A DNA stretch of 64,000 nt from Hydractinia symbiolongicarpus (lineage: Eukaryota; Cnidaria; Hydrozoa; Anthoathecata; Hydractiniidae): the NCBI RefSeq assembly GCF_029227915.1, contig NC_079881.1, positions 18,451,501-18,515,500 of the forward strand, in the 5' to 3' direction. Every line of letters starts with the position of its first letter. Positions within the stretch are counted from its first letter, which is position 1. The position numbers and the translations under genes are program-made. The notes beneath the pieces are model-generated. The model saw nothing but the letters and a program-made list of their open reading frames with translations, had not been told where the DNA came from and ran no database searches. Positions 23,788 to 34,399 of the stretch are shown here, one piece after another.

Positions 23788-24080
23788 GTTTGCCTAATTT
23801 ACACGAAATATATGCTATATTTTTGTTTTCTACCGAGAAACGAGTGCAATTTTAACTTATTTTTCAATTCTACAGTGCAAAAAGCTGATTTTTTTTCTTT
23901 GATTGACTTTGATTAAATCACTGTTTTTACTTCAACTAATTCATATTAAATTAACATGAATCTATTATTCTAACATTTACTTTCATTTAATTTCATTATG
24001 GTGTGACATAAACAAGCTTTGTTTTTCTTTTGAAATAAATACCATTTCAGGCATAATTCATTATAAAGTAAAAAAATTTT
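23788..24080. repeat. Upstream block shared with copy C (14632-15235)
   Basis: Direct match to the region upstream of Rho-like copy C, with an internal gap of about 370 bp relative to it. It may carry shared promoter sequence; it shows that copies C and E came from one duplication that included upstream DNA. Confidence 0.65.
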
Positions 24081-25289
24081 AGTTGTTAAAGTTCATAACC
24101 CGTGATTAAAATTGAACAATCATCTGCCGAGTATATCAAATTACAGTGATTTGTGCTCGGTTTATAGATAAACTAGATATCGCACTTTTTCTCGATAAAT
24201 ATCGTCATATTTTTTCGGTTTTTTTTTGTCTCGTATATTTCACTCTCATAAGGCTTGTGACATATGTAAACGAGAACATACCGTGAAATACAATTCAAGC
24301 GACAAAATCTACTTATATTTTAATATACATAATTTTGTTTTTATGGTGTAATTTTTTTTTTCATAGTGCCCACAAAGTACTACAAATTATATCAGCATTC
24401 TGGAGTTTACCTCAACTAGGCTTATCTTCATCCAAATATTTCATGCAGAAAAAAAAGCCTCTTTAAACCTATTAATAATACTGTCGAGATATTTTGTTGA
24501 ACTTTCTTGGTCATTAATCTATTAAATTAGGTGTAAAGAGGGAAAAGAAGAGTATAAGACAGTGAGTATAAGACATCACAGTGTTAGAACGTGTGTGAAA
24601 GAGTCAAAAGTTAAAGGTTTGTAGTACATCTTGTAATTTGGCGGATGGAGTTCGCCCACTAAAAAGTTATTTTTATCTCTATTTTAATTACCCCATCGCT
24701 TTGTGTAAGGGTCTTCTGTTTTAGTAGCTCTGATTTCCATGACAACACTCTTTGGTGTTGTATCGTATTTTTGTTAGTACTTCCATATAAATCGAAAATT
24801 TTATCAAACGGAAGTGTATGTTACTACTGTAACTAAACAGCGAGGTTAAATTTAGGGAGGAAGGAGAAAACCGCCCTGATATTTTAACAATGTTAAAACA
24901 CTGTTCAAATAAATAACATTCGACTTACATTCCCTGCCTGTGAGGGATTTAAGCTATAAAATGTGCAAATTACTCAATCCGCTGCGCGTGACCATCGAAG
25001 AAGTATTAAAACCTAGATTAAAAAAGCATATGCGATGTTAAATGACCGTTCTACTAACAACCTTTGTCAGTGGGAATACGTCAAGAAAGTGATACACTAT
25101 GTAAACAACATTTGTGTCGCATTGTAGACTTTTAATGATTATTTTATTTTGACATCGTTACATTTAACTGGTCAAACCAACATGCAACTGAAATCAGTTA
25201 AATTAATGATTTTATTTATTCCTTTCCTAAAGATAGAAGGGATAAATGGAAATTTAAGCTAAAAAATCACTCACAACAAAGTACTACGG
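24081..25289. other. No gene seen
   Basis: AT-rich intergenic DNA between the Rho-like cluster and a dead retroelement. Nothing supported. Confidence 0.5.
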
Positions 25290-26330
25290 GTTATTCAAGG
25301 AATCCGCAATGAGTATTCAACAGGGTACAATCATACCCCTATTAAGTTTTTGTAGCCTGTATTCGACATCATTGCTTGTTCAATCATGTTTATAAAAACA
25401 ATGATGTAAGCAGTTTATTTAGATTGATGATAAAATGTCACAGCTAAAAGCAGATAGCGGATGTTCCACAAGGGTAGTATTCTTGAGTCAGGGCTGTTCA
25501 ACTGTTGTGGATACGTCTACATGACAAAATGTTCAACGCTGCGATATGCTACACATCAGATGAAAAAGCGAAATTAGCCACGCTAAAAAAATCTGTTGAA
25601 TACAATATATAGTCGATACAAAGATTGTCAAGAAATCAAAACCTTATTTTTAATGCGGAAAAAATTGTTAAATTGCTCTTCTCAAAACAACACATGAATA
25701 GCAAAACTGTCAAATAAAAATAGCTTTTTATCAAATATGACAAAACTAAGCTCGAATACATGAGATCTGGAAGATACTTGGTGTGCAGCTTTCATATTCA
25801 GTTAATGTTGATGGAAGGAAGGAAGGAAGATACTTGGTGAGCAGCATTTACGTTCAGCTCAAGTTCTTATGCAAAATTTAATGTGAGAAATAACATAGTC
25901 GGAACACTATTATTTAAAATAGATCATTGTGCTTTGGTACTTCAGGTTAAAAAATTTTCAATCGAAAAGGTTACAGTTCTTGCAAAATGTGTGTACTAAA
26001 TACGTATTGAAGAAAAACATTCTCATCTTCTAGAAGCGCATCAACCCAGTTGTCTTGAAGTGAAAGAATGTTTTAATTTCGCTATAGTTCCATAGACACA
26101 TAAATAATTGTTGGGGATCATCGTTTGTCTTACCTCTACAAGGATATAACGAGTATATGGTAGCCTTAACAGTTCAGAATAAAACATTCAAAGCTCAAGT
26201 TATAAAAATTTAACATTTAGGAAATTCTACAGGATCCAGTCTTCCACTCCGCAACCCTTTCTAATTTAAAAAAACTTTTTACCTTGATCAAGTCATGTGC
26301 AATGTGTCACTATGTATGATTGCAAGGTGT
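25290..26330 (+). mobile_element. Dead non-LTR retrotransposon, reverse transcriptase part
   Basis: On the plus strand, in shifting frames, the block order of a non-LTR reverse transcriptase can be followed. A DVPQG block near 25457 is followed by SDEKAKLATLKKSVEYN and LIFNAEKIVKLLFS near 25560-25690. A WKILGVQLSYSV block lies near 25770, LERLQFLQNVCTKYVLKK near 25960, and a terminal NSTGSSLPLRN block near 26225. Many stops. No 5' part or poly(A) tail is recognised. Confidence 0.7.
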
Positions 26331-28829
26331 ATGGATTATTTTTTCCCCTTCTCTCTGTGTTTCTGCTTCAACATCAACACGATGTTTTCTATCTGCACAA
26401 GTTTTCTATTTTATATAATGCGTCGGATTAAGGCTGTAAACTAGATGTCATATCACAACTTATTGGTTTTAAAGATAACATTCTGTCATCGCTTTTCTTA
26501 TAAGTGGTATATAAATTTATGTGCAGTAGCTCTTCATAAACCAGTGTCATTTTTTCAGAAAAACTTTGTTTTCTAACTTTAAAAATGAGGGTAAGTTTAC
26601 CTAATTAGATTATTTTATAATTACGTTCATGTTTCAGAGTTGGTCTCCACATTCTTTATACACACTGAACAACATTACAATTACTACTGATTTGAGGAAC
26701 AGCAAATTTAAAAGTTAATCTAAGTCCAATCTAAAGCATCATGAAGTATTCCAACAGTCATTTTTTTATTTTGGAGTTATAACCAAGCAGTTTACTAAAG
26801 AGAGACGGCATCATGATGTGTAATTCCTCAAAGATACTGTGCAAATGCTATTAGATACTTAAGCTACTATTTATGTCTTTTTGTAATCTCCAACAGACAA
26901 GTGGAGATAGATATGGAGTTACATTAGACCTGCTTTAAATAATTTTGCAGACTTCACGATACTTCCAAAGGGTAGAGGGCAAGGTGAGCTACTGAATATT
27001 GACAGACGCTTGTAATTAAAAAATTTCTTATTAAAACAGATTCTTCAGTTTGAGTTTGACTACAGTGACAAGAAAACGTATATATTCTAACATTGGTTTT
27101 TGAGCGCTTTGATTCATTGAATGTTGTAAAAATGTTTCCGAAATGATAAACTTGTTAGTTGTAAATAGTACAAAAATTGTTCAAAAACAAATTAACTAAT
27201 GTAAATAGCCAAAAAATTGAAGTACAACCAAGGTCGAAAAGCCCTTCCTAACAAACTTCGAGACAGTAACTTTTCTACTCAAGTAAATGCATGTTGGTTT
27301 CCACAAAATAACTCTGAATTACTGAAAGGCTAAATAATAACCACAATAGCGCATGAGGCACAAGTCAGTGATCAATTTCACCAAAATTCTAACTGTCTAA
27401 ATTAAAGTGTGCTTTATAATCACTAGACAATAAACCCCTTGGTTACTTAGACATGCCGTTCGCTGGTTGTTGCCCTGTCATGATTTTGCACCACAACTTT
27501 AATATAATATTTGCACCACAACTTAAATATAAGAAAGGAAGCGGGAGGAAAAGGTTTTCTAAGGACAACTACTCAATGATTAAAGGGGCTACAGGATTCC
27601 TGGGGGATGCATGGGTGCTGCAAAGGAACCTCCCTCAGGATGGGTCACATTGTTTGCATCAAAACTTTTCCACCTTGCAATCTTATACATGCCTATTTAT
27701 AATGACATGACTCTAGATATTTATTTAATTAGCCAGCTTGAACAGACAGGCAAAATATGTCTATTATTATATCGATCAAATAGTCACAGGTTATGCTAGT
27801 GAAAGTTAATTGGTTGTCAATAAGGCTGGGGTTTCACCAAATAAGTTCAACTTCAGAAAATTTGACCAATCATTTAAATTTAAAATAAATGCAAAACGCT
27901 GAGGAGACAACATCTGATATTTGCCTTTGTAATTAATCTAGATAAGACACAGCCATTGAAAATACTTGCACTGTGAAAGTATAAACATTATCAACAACAC
28001 AGAGAGTCCACAAGTTAAAATGCCTTAACATACCTCTTGACTGAAAAAAAGACAATCTGGATGTTCTATTTTGGTTTTAGTTGATTAGCAGAACTTAATA
28101 TTAAATACTCATTTACCTGACAAAAATTTTCCTCTTTCCAATGTCTTGATGTGAAAAATCTTTCAATGCATTACTTTCACCTCTGATGTAACAAGTTTGG
28201 TAGGTAAATCCTTTTTATTTCAAATTAAAGATTTTTATATATCATCTGCTTAAACACTATTGTATAAATTTCTAAAAAAAAACATAAAAACCATGAATTC
28301 TTTTTTGCACTAAAATATTTTACAGACTTCCCATAGATAATAATAGACAAAAAAAGACTTCATTATTTTTACTGACCATCAAATTTTCTCCTGTCGTACA
28401 TTATACTTGTATCCATATTTCGTGCATTTTGTTTGTTTGATAACATGAAGTGAATTAAATTACTCTGACGGGGGTTTAAAATAAAGCAGTGGGGCAGCCA
28501 ACTTGAACAGACAGACAAAATATTATATAGATCAATTTTACACAGGTCATGCTGATGGAACTTAATAGGTTGTCAAATTACAAAAGGGCTGGGGTTTTAC
28601 TATGCAAATAAATTCAACTCCAGAAATTTCCAAAATTATCTAAATAAATACAACAAGTACTCAAATAGGTAAGAATGAATTCATCATCTCAAACTACATA
28701 ACCCACAATACCTTTTGCATAAAAATTGATATGTGCGAAAAATAACACATTTATATCTTATATATAAAACCTTTTTTTGTCATCTCACAAAAAAAATAAG
28801 CGAATTAACCGAAATAACTTTACAAACTG
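26331..28829. other. No gene seen; a 150-bp repeat occurs twice
   Basis: Segments at about 27735-27890 and 28497-28650 match each other in direct orientation (shared GACAGGCAAAATAT / GACAGACAAAATAT starts and a GGCTGGGGTTT block). The open frame at 27453-27710 has no recognisable content and overlaps this repeat family's surroundings. Confidence 0.55.
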
Positions 28830-29025
28830 TTAAGAAAACAATGCATTGAAACCTAGTTTTAAAGCTCTGGTGAAAGTGAAAATTTTCCGAACAAAAGAAA
28901 AGAAAACAAAATTATTTTGCAATTCAAACTTTTGCACTAAAGAGGTAAGTTTAAAAACTAAAGCAGACTGAATAAGAAAAAGTATATTAAAGTACCAAAA
29001 AATAAAAACACTAAAAAAAAAAAAA

Positions 29026-29060
29026 TGACAGACACACACACACACGCACACACACATACA
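29026..29060. repeat. (CA)n microsatellite
   Basis: Interrupted CA dinucleotide tract just downstream of the DUF1295 gene, perhaps in its 3' UTR. It creates a spurious Cys/Val-rich frame on the minus strand. Confidence 0.9.
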
Positions 29061-29095
29061 CAACATCATCAACATGTTCACATTTATACATCAAA

Positions 29096-29902
29096 TCACC
29101 AAACAAAGGGTATCATCATAGCAGTGGATGCTTTGTATTTCTGATAATCAGCATTACCACTCCACTTCTTCTCAGCATAACGCTCAAGCATAGGAATACC
29201 ACTAACTTTGGTTAATAAATAACTGACAAAGAATGGTGATATTATACTGATGAATTCTTTCCCCTGCATCACATTTGCTGCAGGCAAAAACAAACCTGCC
29301 CACATCAAAACCTCTCCAAGATAATTTGGATGCCGACATAAACTCCACAATCCCACAGAAATGAACTTTCCATTATTCTCTGGTCGAGATTTAAACTTTG
29401 ACTTTTCATAGTCCGCAATGACTTCAACAAGGAACCCCAAAGCCCACACACTCCACCCAATATAATCGCGATAATTTAATTCTTTATTCTCTTCTTTCGT
29501 ATTCAAAATCATTGTTGGCAATAATGTCAACCACACCCATACTGCTTGCATGGTCCAAAAGGTAAAAAATAATAATGGATTTTCTTTAGCTTTTCGAAAC
29601 CGTCTGTCTCCTCCACTGGCAATAACTCTGGAAAATAAGTAAGTCCCTAATCTAACTGCCCACACTGAAATGCATGAATTTTGTATTGTCTGTCTGGGAT
29701 GCCATACCACACTGTGGCCACGTTTTGACCAAATTAAGGTTGCCCATGTTAGATAGAGAAAGGAGGACGAACCAACTAAATCATAAAATTTTTCTGTTTT
29801 GAAGACTTGTGCTACCACAAAGCATGTCCATTGAATTGCCACATCTGAAACAGCAGCTTTTAATAAAACATTTTTGTTTACCACTGATAAATAACTTCCC
29901 AT
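29096..29902 (-). CDS. DUF1295 / steroid 5-alpha-reductase-like membrane protein
   Basis: 268 residues from the ATG at 29902, reading MGSYLSVV. An upstream in-frame ATG at 29959 exists, but an AG acceptor sits directly before 29902's leader, so the shorter start is preferred. Several hydrophobic helices span the protein. The family's C-terminal signature is clear: FISVGLWSLCRHPNYLGE followed by VLMWAG, then a GIPMLERYAEKKW stretch near the end. The PF06966 family resembles steroid 5-alpha reductases and isoprenylcysteine methyltransferases in fold and acts in internal membranes, probably with NADPH. The substrate is not known. The coding part is one exon, its length is normal for the family, and there are no lesions. 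Confidence 0.9.
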   Translation of the reverse strand: MGSYLSVVNKNVLLKAAVSDVAIQWTCFVVAQVFKTEKFYDLVGSSSFLYLTWATLIWSKRGHSVVWHPRQTIQNSCISVWAVRLGTYLFSRVIASGGDRRFRKAKENPLLFFTFWTMQAVWVWLTLLPTMILNTKEENKELNYRDYIGWSVWALGFLVEVIADYEKSKFKSRPENNGKFISVGLWSLCRHPNYLGEVLMWAGLFLPAANVMQGKEFISIISPFFVSYLLTKVSGIPMLERYAEKKWSGNADYQKYKASTAMMIPFVW

Positions 29903-30184
29903 TTTTCTAATATTCTTTTTGAAAGAAATAATAAACATTATTAAATAAAAATCAGGCAAAAGGAAAAATATTCAAAAAATGTCTTTTAGTAAAGCATGTG
30001 TATATACACTTCATTGCGTTAAGATATTTCCAGCTTAAATCAGATTTTTACGTGAATTGGTCATTAGCAGTTGAGCTGAAAAATTAGCATTTAATAAACA
30101 TTGTGCTTGGAACTGCTAACTTTATTAACATCAAACATAGCTTTACATACATTAGAGAATAGAAAAATGCTACTTACAATATCG

Positions 30185-30300
30185 CTCAAATGTAACTTTG
30201 CATATGTGCTAAAGTTATTACCTTTACACAAGTTATCATATCGACGTTACATGGTGTCGTAAAAACTTGTGTATACATGCAAAGCTACATTTTCACCTAT
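30185..30300. repeat. Imperfect long palindrome (MITE-like)
   Basis: The left arm around AAATGTAACTTTGCATATGT and the right arm (complement AAAATGTAGCTTTGCATG) form an imperfect inverted repeat of about 115 bp, with ACACAAGTT and its complement nearer the centre. It lies upstream of the DUF1295 gene. A folded-back DNA transposon relic is the simplest reading. Confidence 0.55.
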
Positions 30301-32494
30301 TGCATAGTGTAAAACACTAAAATGAAAAGCATAATTATTTAAAATAAAAAGTTTTTATCTGCAAATATTATGTTTCGCAGGTAAATACGAGCACGATTTA
30401 TTAACTCAAACCCTGACGTTGCTATTTCGTTCTAAAACGATAAAAACTTGTCTGTATTGACTTTTAAAGTTGCTGCATAAATGATGAAAACATTTCTATA
30501 TGAAGTTTTACAGTTGTCGTATTCCCCCTATATAAAAATAATAAAGACAAAGTCAGTGTTACTTTTTCACATGTTTACTCTGATATTGTTACAATTATTT
30601 GATGTAAGTATTAATGTAAGTACATATTTCACGGAATCTTAAAAATTGATTCTGCAAAAAACTGTTCCTTAATCTTTTCATGTTTGATGTGTTTTCTGGA
30701 AAAAAGAAAAAACTTAATCATTTGCCTTTTTCATATTTTTTAGCGATTCCAAAAATTAAAATATGTTTTTACTGCAATATGAAATAGTACAAGCTCAAAC
30801 ACCACTCAGGCCTTCTTCAGGAGCACTTTGGTACACATTGCATCAAAACGGTTCCTAGATGGCGACAACATTGCTGGTGATTATTTAAAAACATACAAAA
30901 TGGGGCATCAGGAAGTGAAAACAACATCATAGTTTGGTTAAAAAGCACCAAGGTAGGATTGTAAAAAGAAAAAGTATCACTGTAGATTGTTGAAAACAAT
31001 CAAAAACAACATTGTAAAAAGAGAACATAATGCCATATAGATTGTTTAAAAACACTCGAGACACATGTATTTAGGAGATTTATCTTTGTATAGATCTTTA
31101 TTTTCACTACCAGTAATAAAGATTTAAGATATAAAAAGTCAGTTTAGACACTTGGTTCTCGTGTTTTGCAGTTCAAATATTTAGATTTCTCCAACATGAT
31201 AAAATATTTGCTATATAAGATCATTTACACTCACTGTGTTAAAAATATTTAACATAATTTGCACTTCAACTAAATATTTATCAGTAAGGTTATGATTTAA
31301 AGAACCAAACCAAGTAAAAATACCATGATGCAGCACTTAAAATTATATTTTATCCCTTACAGTCATGCTTTCCTGTGCAAATATCCAAAATAAAGTCACT
31401 CTTTTCCAGTCGGCATCTATCCTAAACACTAACTTATATTGTCTCGGACAAGTTCTCAATATTTTCTTTTCTCTTTTTCTTACAACTTTTCGTTGTTTCC
31501 TTTTTCTCCCTTTTTTACGGCTGAAAGAATATCCTTTCAGATAAAAATTAAGGTTTTCTTATTACTTCATAGTACAATGAAGTTTATTTTTACATATTTA
31601 ATTACTGTTGTGTTTATGAATCCTATAGACTTCTCGCTTGAAGTATTCTCAAGATCACCTCACACAGGTTATTGTTCTTCAAACAATACACACGTTATTA
31701 TAAGAAACAAGCTTATAAGAAACCTGAGGCTCAAAATTTGAAAATATTAAGACACTTAAAGCTTGGCTCAGTTTTGCAAGCTCCACAAAACAATAAACTA
31801 TTACAGAAAATATTGCAGTGAAATCTTAGCACTTTTTTTAATTGATCAAATAGCAGACAAAACTAGAACTATTAAGAAAGACACAACCCTTGATTTCCAA
31901 AAATGATATGAATTATCAGAAGGTAATACTCATACTACTAACACAGCGCTAGTATATATCACTTATGTACAAAAAAAATCATTTAAACTTTAAACAAATA
32001 GGTCAAAAATGAAAGAAACTGTTAAGAAACCTTTAGCCTCAAAATCAGAAAAAATGAAACTTGAGCCTCAGTAGCTAAAACTGGTTTCTTATATAAAAAA
32101 GTTTCTCTGATCTGTTCATTTTCTAGCAATTATTTTCTGTAAATGCAAAGATCTAGAACTCTTGTCATTCTAGTGTGTACGATACTGCTCACAGGCCTCC
32201 ATACACAAAACTGACTAAAAACTGATTTGAGTGTACAGTTTTCAAGTCCTAATAGCACAGATTATAACAAGCTCCCCCGTTATGGTTTTGATATGTAATA
32301 GTAAAAATACGCTAGTTAAAATGTAATACTGCATATCACTAAAATAGTCTACCGTATAGAAAAAAAATATAAAAAACAAGGTAGTATGCACTTGTGGTAA
32401 CACCCTAATGCTATAACTAATATATACATGTTTTTTTTTTCTTTGTTGAAAGAAAAAATATGTTTTATGGTGCTAAACTAAAAGTTTAGGACAT
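30301..32494. other. No gene seen
   Basis: AT-rich intergenic DNA. Open frames here are short and unlike any known protein. The stretch near 30795-31020 is less AT-rich and could be an unrecognised repeat. Confidence 0.45.
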
Positions 32495-32960
32495 GTTAAT
32501 TGGGGTTACAGAAGAAAAGGTGTGTCTCCATTGACTCCTAGTATAAGGCTTACCTGGTTCACTAGTGTTTTGTCATTCTGCATTATTAATTTTAGAAATG
32601 TGCTGGTGACCTATGACTAATAGTCAACACTATAATAATTTAACCAAAATAGACTGTCTTAAGCATGTTACTTAAGGCCATAGGTCCATACCACAAGCAA
32701 GGGAGTATAAATATGGAGTAGAACACAGTAAGCCTCTTGCTCTTGACCAGTTCAGACGGTTGCCCGTCCTTTCTCTCCGATTAATGTACTAATTAGTTCT
32801 GTTTTGTTTTCTTCTATATTCAACACACTAATACAACATTGGTGATGGAATGACGACAATAACAATCTGGTATACGTTATCTCTCACGTTTCTATCGATA
32901 AGTAAATACAACGTTGGTGATGGAATAAGGACAAGAACAACCTGACACAGTCATATGTAT
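32495..32960 (+). mobile_element. Possible LTR plus start of an LTR retrotransposon
   Basis: The segment from TGTTAATTGG (32495) to CTAATACAACA (about 32838) has LTR-like form: TG start, CA end and a TATA-like AGTATAAATATGG at about 32704, followed by a less AT-rich leader. TTGGTGATGGAAT follows directly, as a primer-binding site would, and is repeated near 32915. No gag or pol sequence and no second LTR are seen. Confidence 0.35.
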
Positions 32961-33304
32961 TCATTAATGTGGATGGTGACTGGATGCACGGCTCGGCGCA
33001 GTCTGATGGTCGATGTTTGATTTAGCTTCAAGATTTCCTTGCAGGGGGGGGGGGGCTACGTTTCATTTGACTGATATACCCCACCAAGGTTTTAGTCCAG
33101 AAGCAGAATCAACCATCGCTGTGCCATTTTTTTCTTATAATTTAACTAATTCTGGGAGGGGTGCTGGGCTTTCTGAGTTATTCTGTTTTAGCTTAGGGTT
33201 GTTTGTCCTTTACTGTGATAGGGTTAAGTAAGTTTTCTGTGTAGAGTGTCAGTCTGTTATAATACAACAAATGTTTAATTGTCATTAATTGTCATGTACT
33301 GTCA

Positions 33305-33660
33305 AAATTCGGTTGTCAAAATGTCAAAAGAAGCCAGTGGCCATATGGTGCAGCAGAAAGAAGCCCGGATGCTAAACACTCACCATAGTAAGACATGACT
33401 CAAGTGTCATGAGTCCGTTGTCAAAATGTCTAAAAGATGCCAGTAGTCATATGGTGCAGTAAAAAGAAGCCCGTGTGCCAATTGTTACGATAACATTCAC
33501 CATAGTAAGACATGTGTCAAGTGTCATGAGTCCATTGTCAAAATGTCTAAAAGAAGCCAGTGGCCATATGGTGCAGTAAAAAGAAGCCCGTGTGCCAAAT
33601 GTTATGATAAGCACTCACCATAATAGACATATAGTGTCAAGAGTCAAGATTCCGTTGTCT
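33305..33660. repeat. Three tandem copies of an approximately 120-bp unit
   Basis: The unit contains TTGTCAAAATGTC, GCCAGTGGCCATATGGTGCAG, AAAGAAGCCCG and CTCACCATAGTAAGACATG. Three copies run head to tail with a few differences. Non-coding. Confidence 0.85.
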
Positions 33661-33679
33661 AAGGCATGTAGTGCCAATG

Positions 33680-33845
33680 GTCTTGTCTGTTACAATGTCA
33701 GCAATTTGTCAATTGTCTTGTCTGTTACAATGTCAGTAATTTGTCAATTGTCTTGTCTGTTACAATGTCAGTACTTTGTCAATTGTCTTGTCTGTTACAT
33801 GTCAGAAATTTATCAATTGTCTTGTCTGGTACAATGTCAGTAATT
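33680..33845. repeat. Tandem array of an approximately 36-bp unit
   Basis: Four to five units of the form GTCTTGTCTGTTACAATGTC plus AGTAATTTGTCAATT, directly after the 120-bp array. It gives a spurious repetitive frame on the plus strand. Confidence 0.9.
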
Positions 33846-34089
33846 TATTTCAGTACTTAATTTATAATGAAGCCCTAGCACCTCAACCCATACCCCAAAT
33901 ATAACTGCAAACTATATTTAAGAATATATTTTCTACCACTACTTTGTGTTGTTTTTACTTCTGAACCATACCAATTAATTAAAATGTAATATTGCAAGAC
34001 TGTTGTTAAACAGATCATTGTATAGTTACATGCAAAACAACACGGCAGAAAATGCTTGTGCCTGCTCCATTATGAATTTTAAATAATTT

Positions 34090-34265
34090 AAATGGTGTGG
34101 AAGAATGCATACGGTGTGCCATCTCCCCAATTTTCCTCACATGCCTTTGGTTAACCCGGAGCTATGGTAACATATTCACTAATATTAAATCACCATTGTT
34201 GAGGGAAATCAAACCCCAGTCTCACGCGCGAAGTGCAAGACTTATAACCACCAAGCTATGGTACA
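34090..34265 (-). mobile_element. tRNA-derived SINE
   Basis: Read on the minus strand from 34265, the sequence begins like a tRNA. An A-box-like TAGCTTGGTGGTTA is followed about 35 nt later by a B-box-like GGGTTTGATTTCC, then a body of about 110 nt unrelated to tRNA. No CCA-end cloverleaf is complete, so it is a SINE head or a tRNA pseudogene with a fused tail, not a functional tRNA. Confidence 0.65.
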
Positions 34266-34364
34266 AAAAAATTCATGTAGCTATTAACACTTTGAGACCA
34301 AGGTAGCAAACCCGAGACTTAGAGATCAGTTTTGACCACAATTAAGGTTTAAAAGAACCCCTAT

Positions 34365-34399
34365 AGTCAGTTGTGTTTTCACTGAAAACACAACTGACT
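34365..34399. repeat. Perfect 16-bp hairpin
   Basis: AGTCAGTTGTGTTTTC, a three-base loop (ACT), then the exact complement. It stands 100 bp from the SINE and may be the junction of a fold-back transposon. Confidence 0.85.

Noticed and set aside
28830-29081. Minus-strand frame starting MNMLMMLC with a Cys/Val run
   Set aside because: It is produced by the (CA)n tract and flanking AT-rich DNA.
33592-33843. Plus-strand repetitive frame
   Set aside because: It is the translation of the 36-bp tandem array.
33305-33845. CRISPR-like array
   Set aside because: The units are contiguous tandem repeats without spacers and lie in a eukaryotic genome.
34160-34265. Functional tRNA gene
   Set aside because: Box A and B words are present, but the acceptor stem and 3' end do not pair as a complete cloverleaf, and a SINE-like body is attached.
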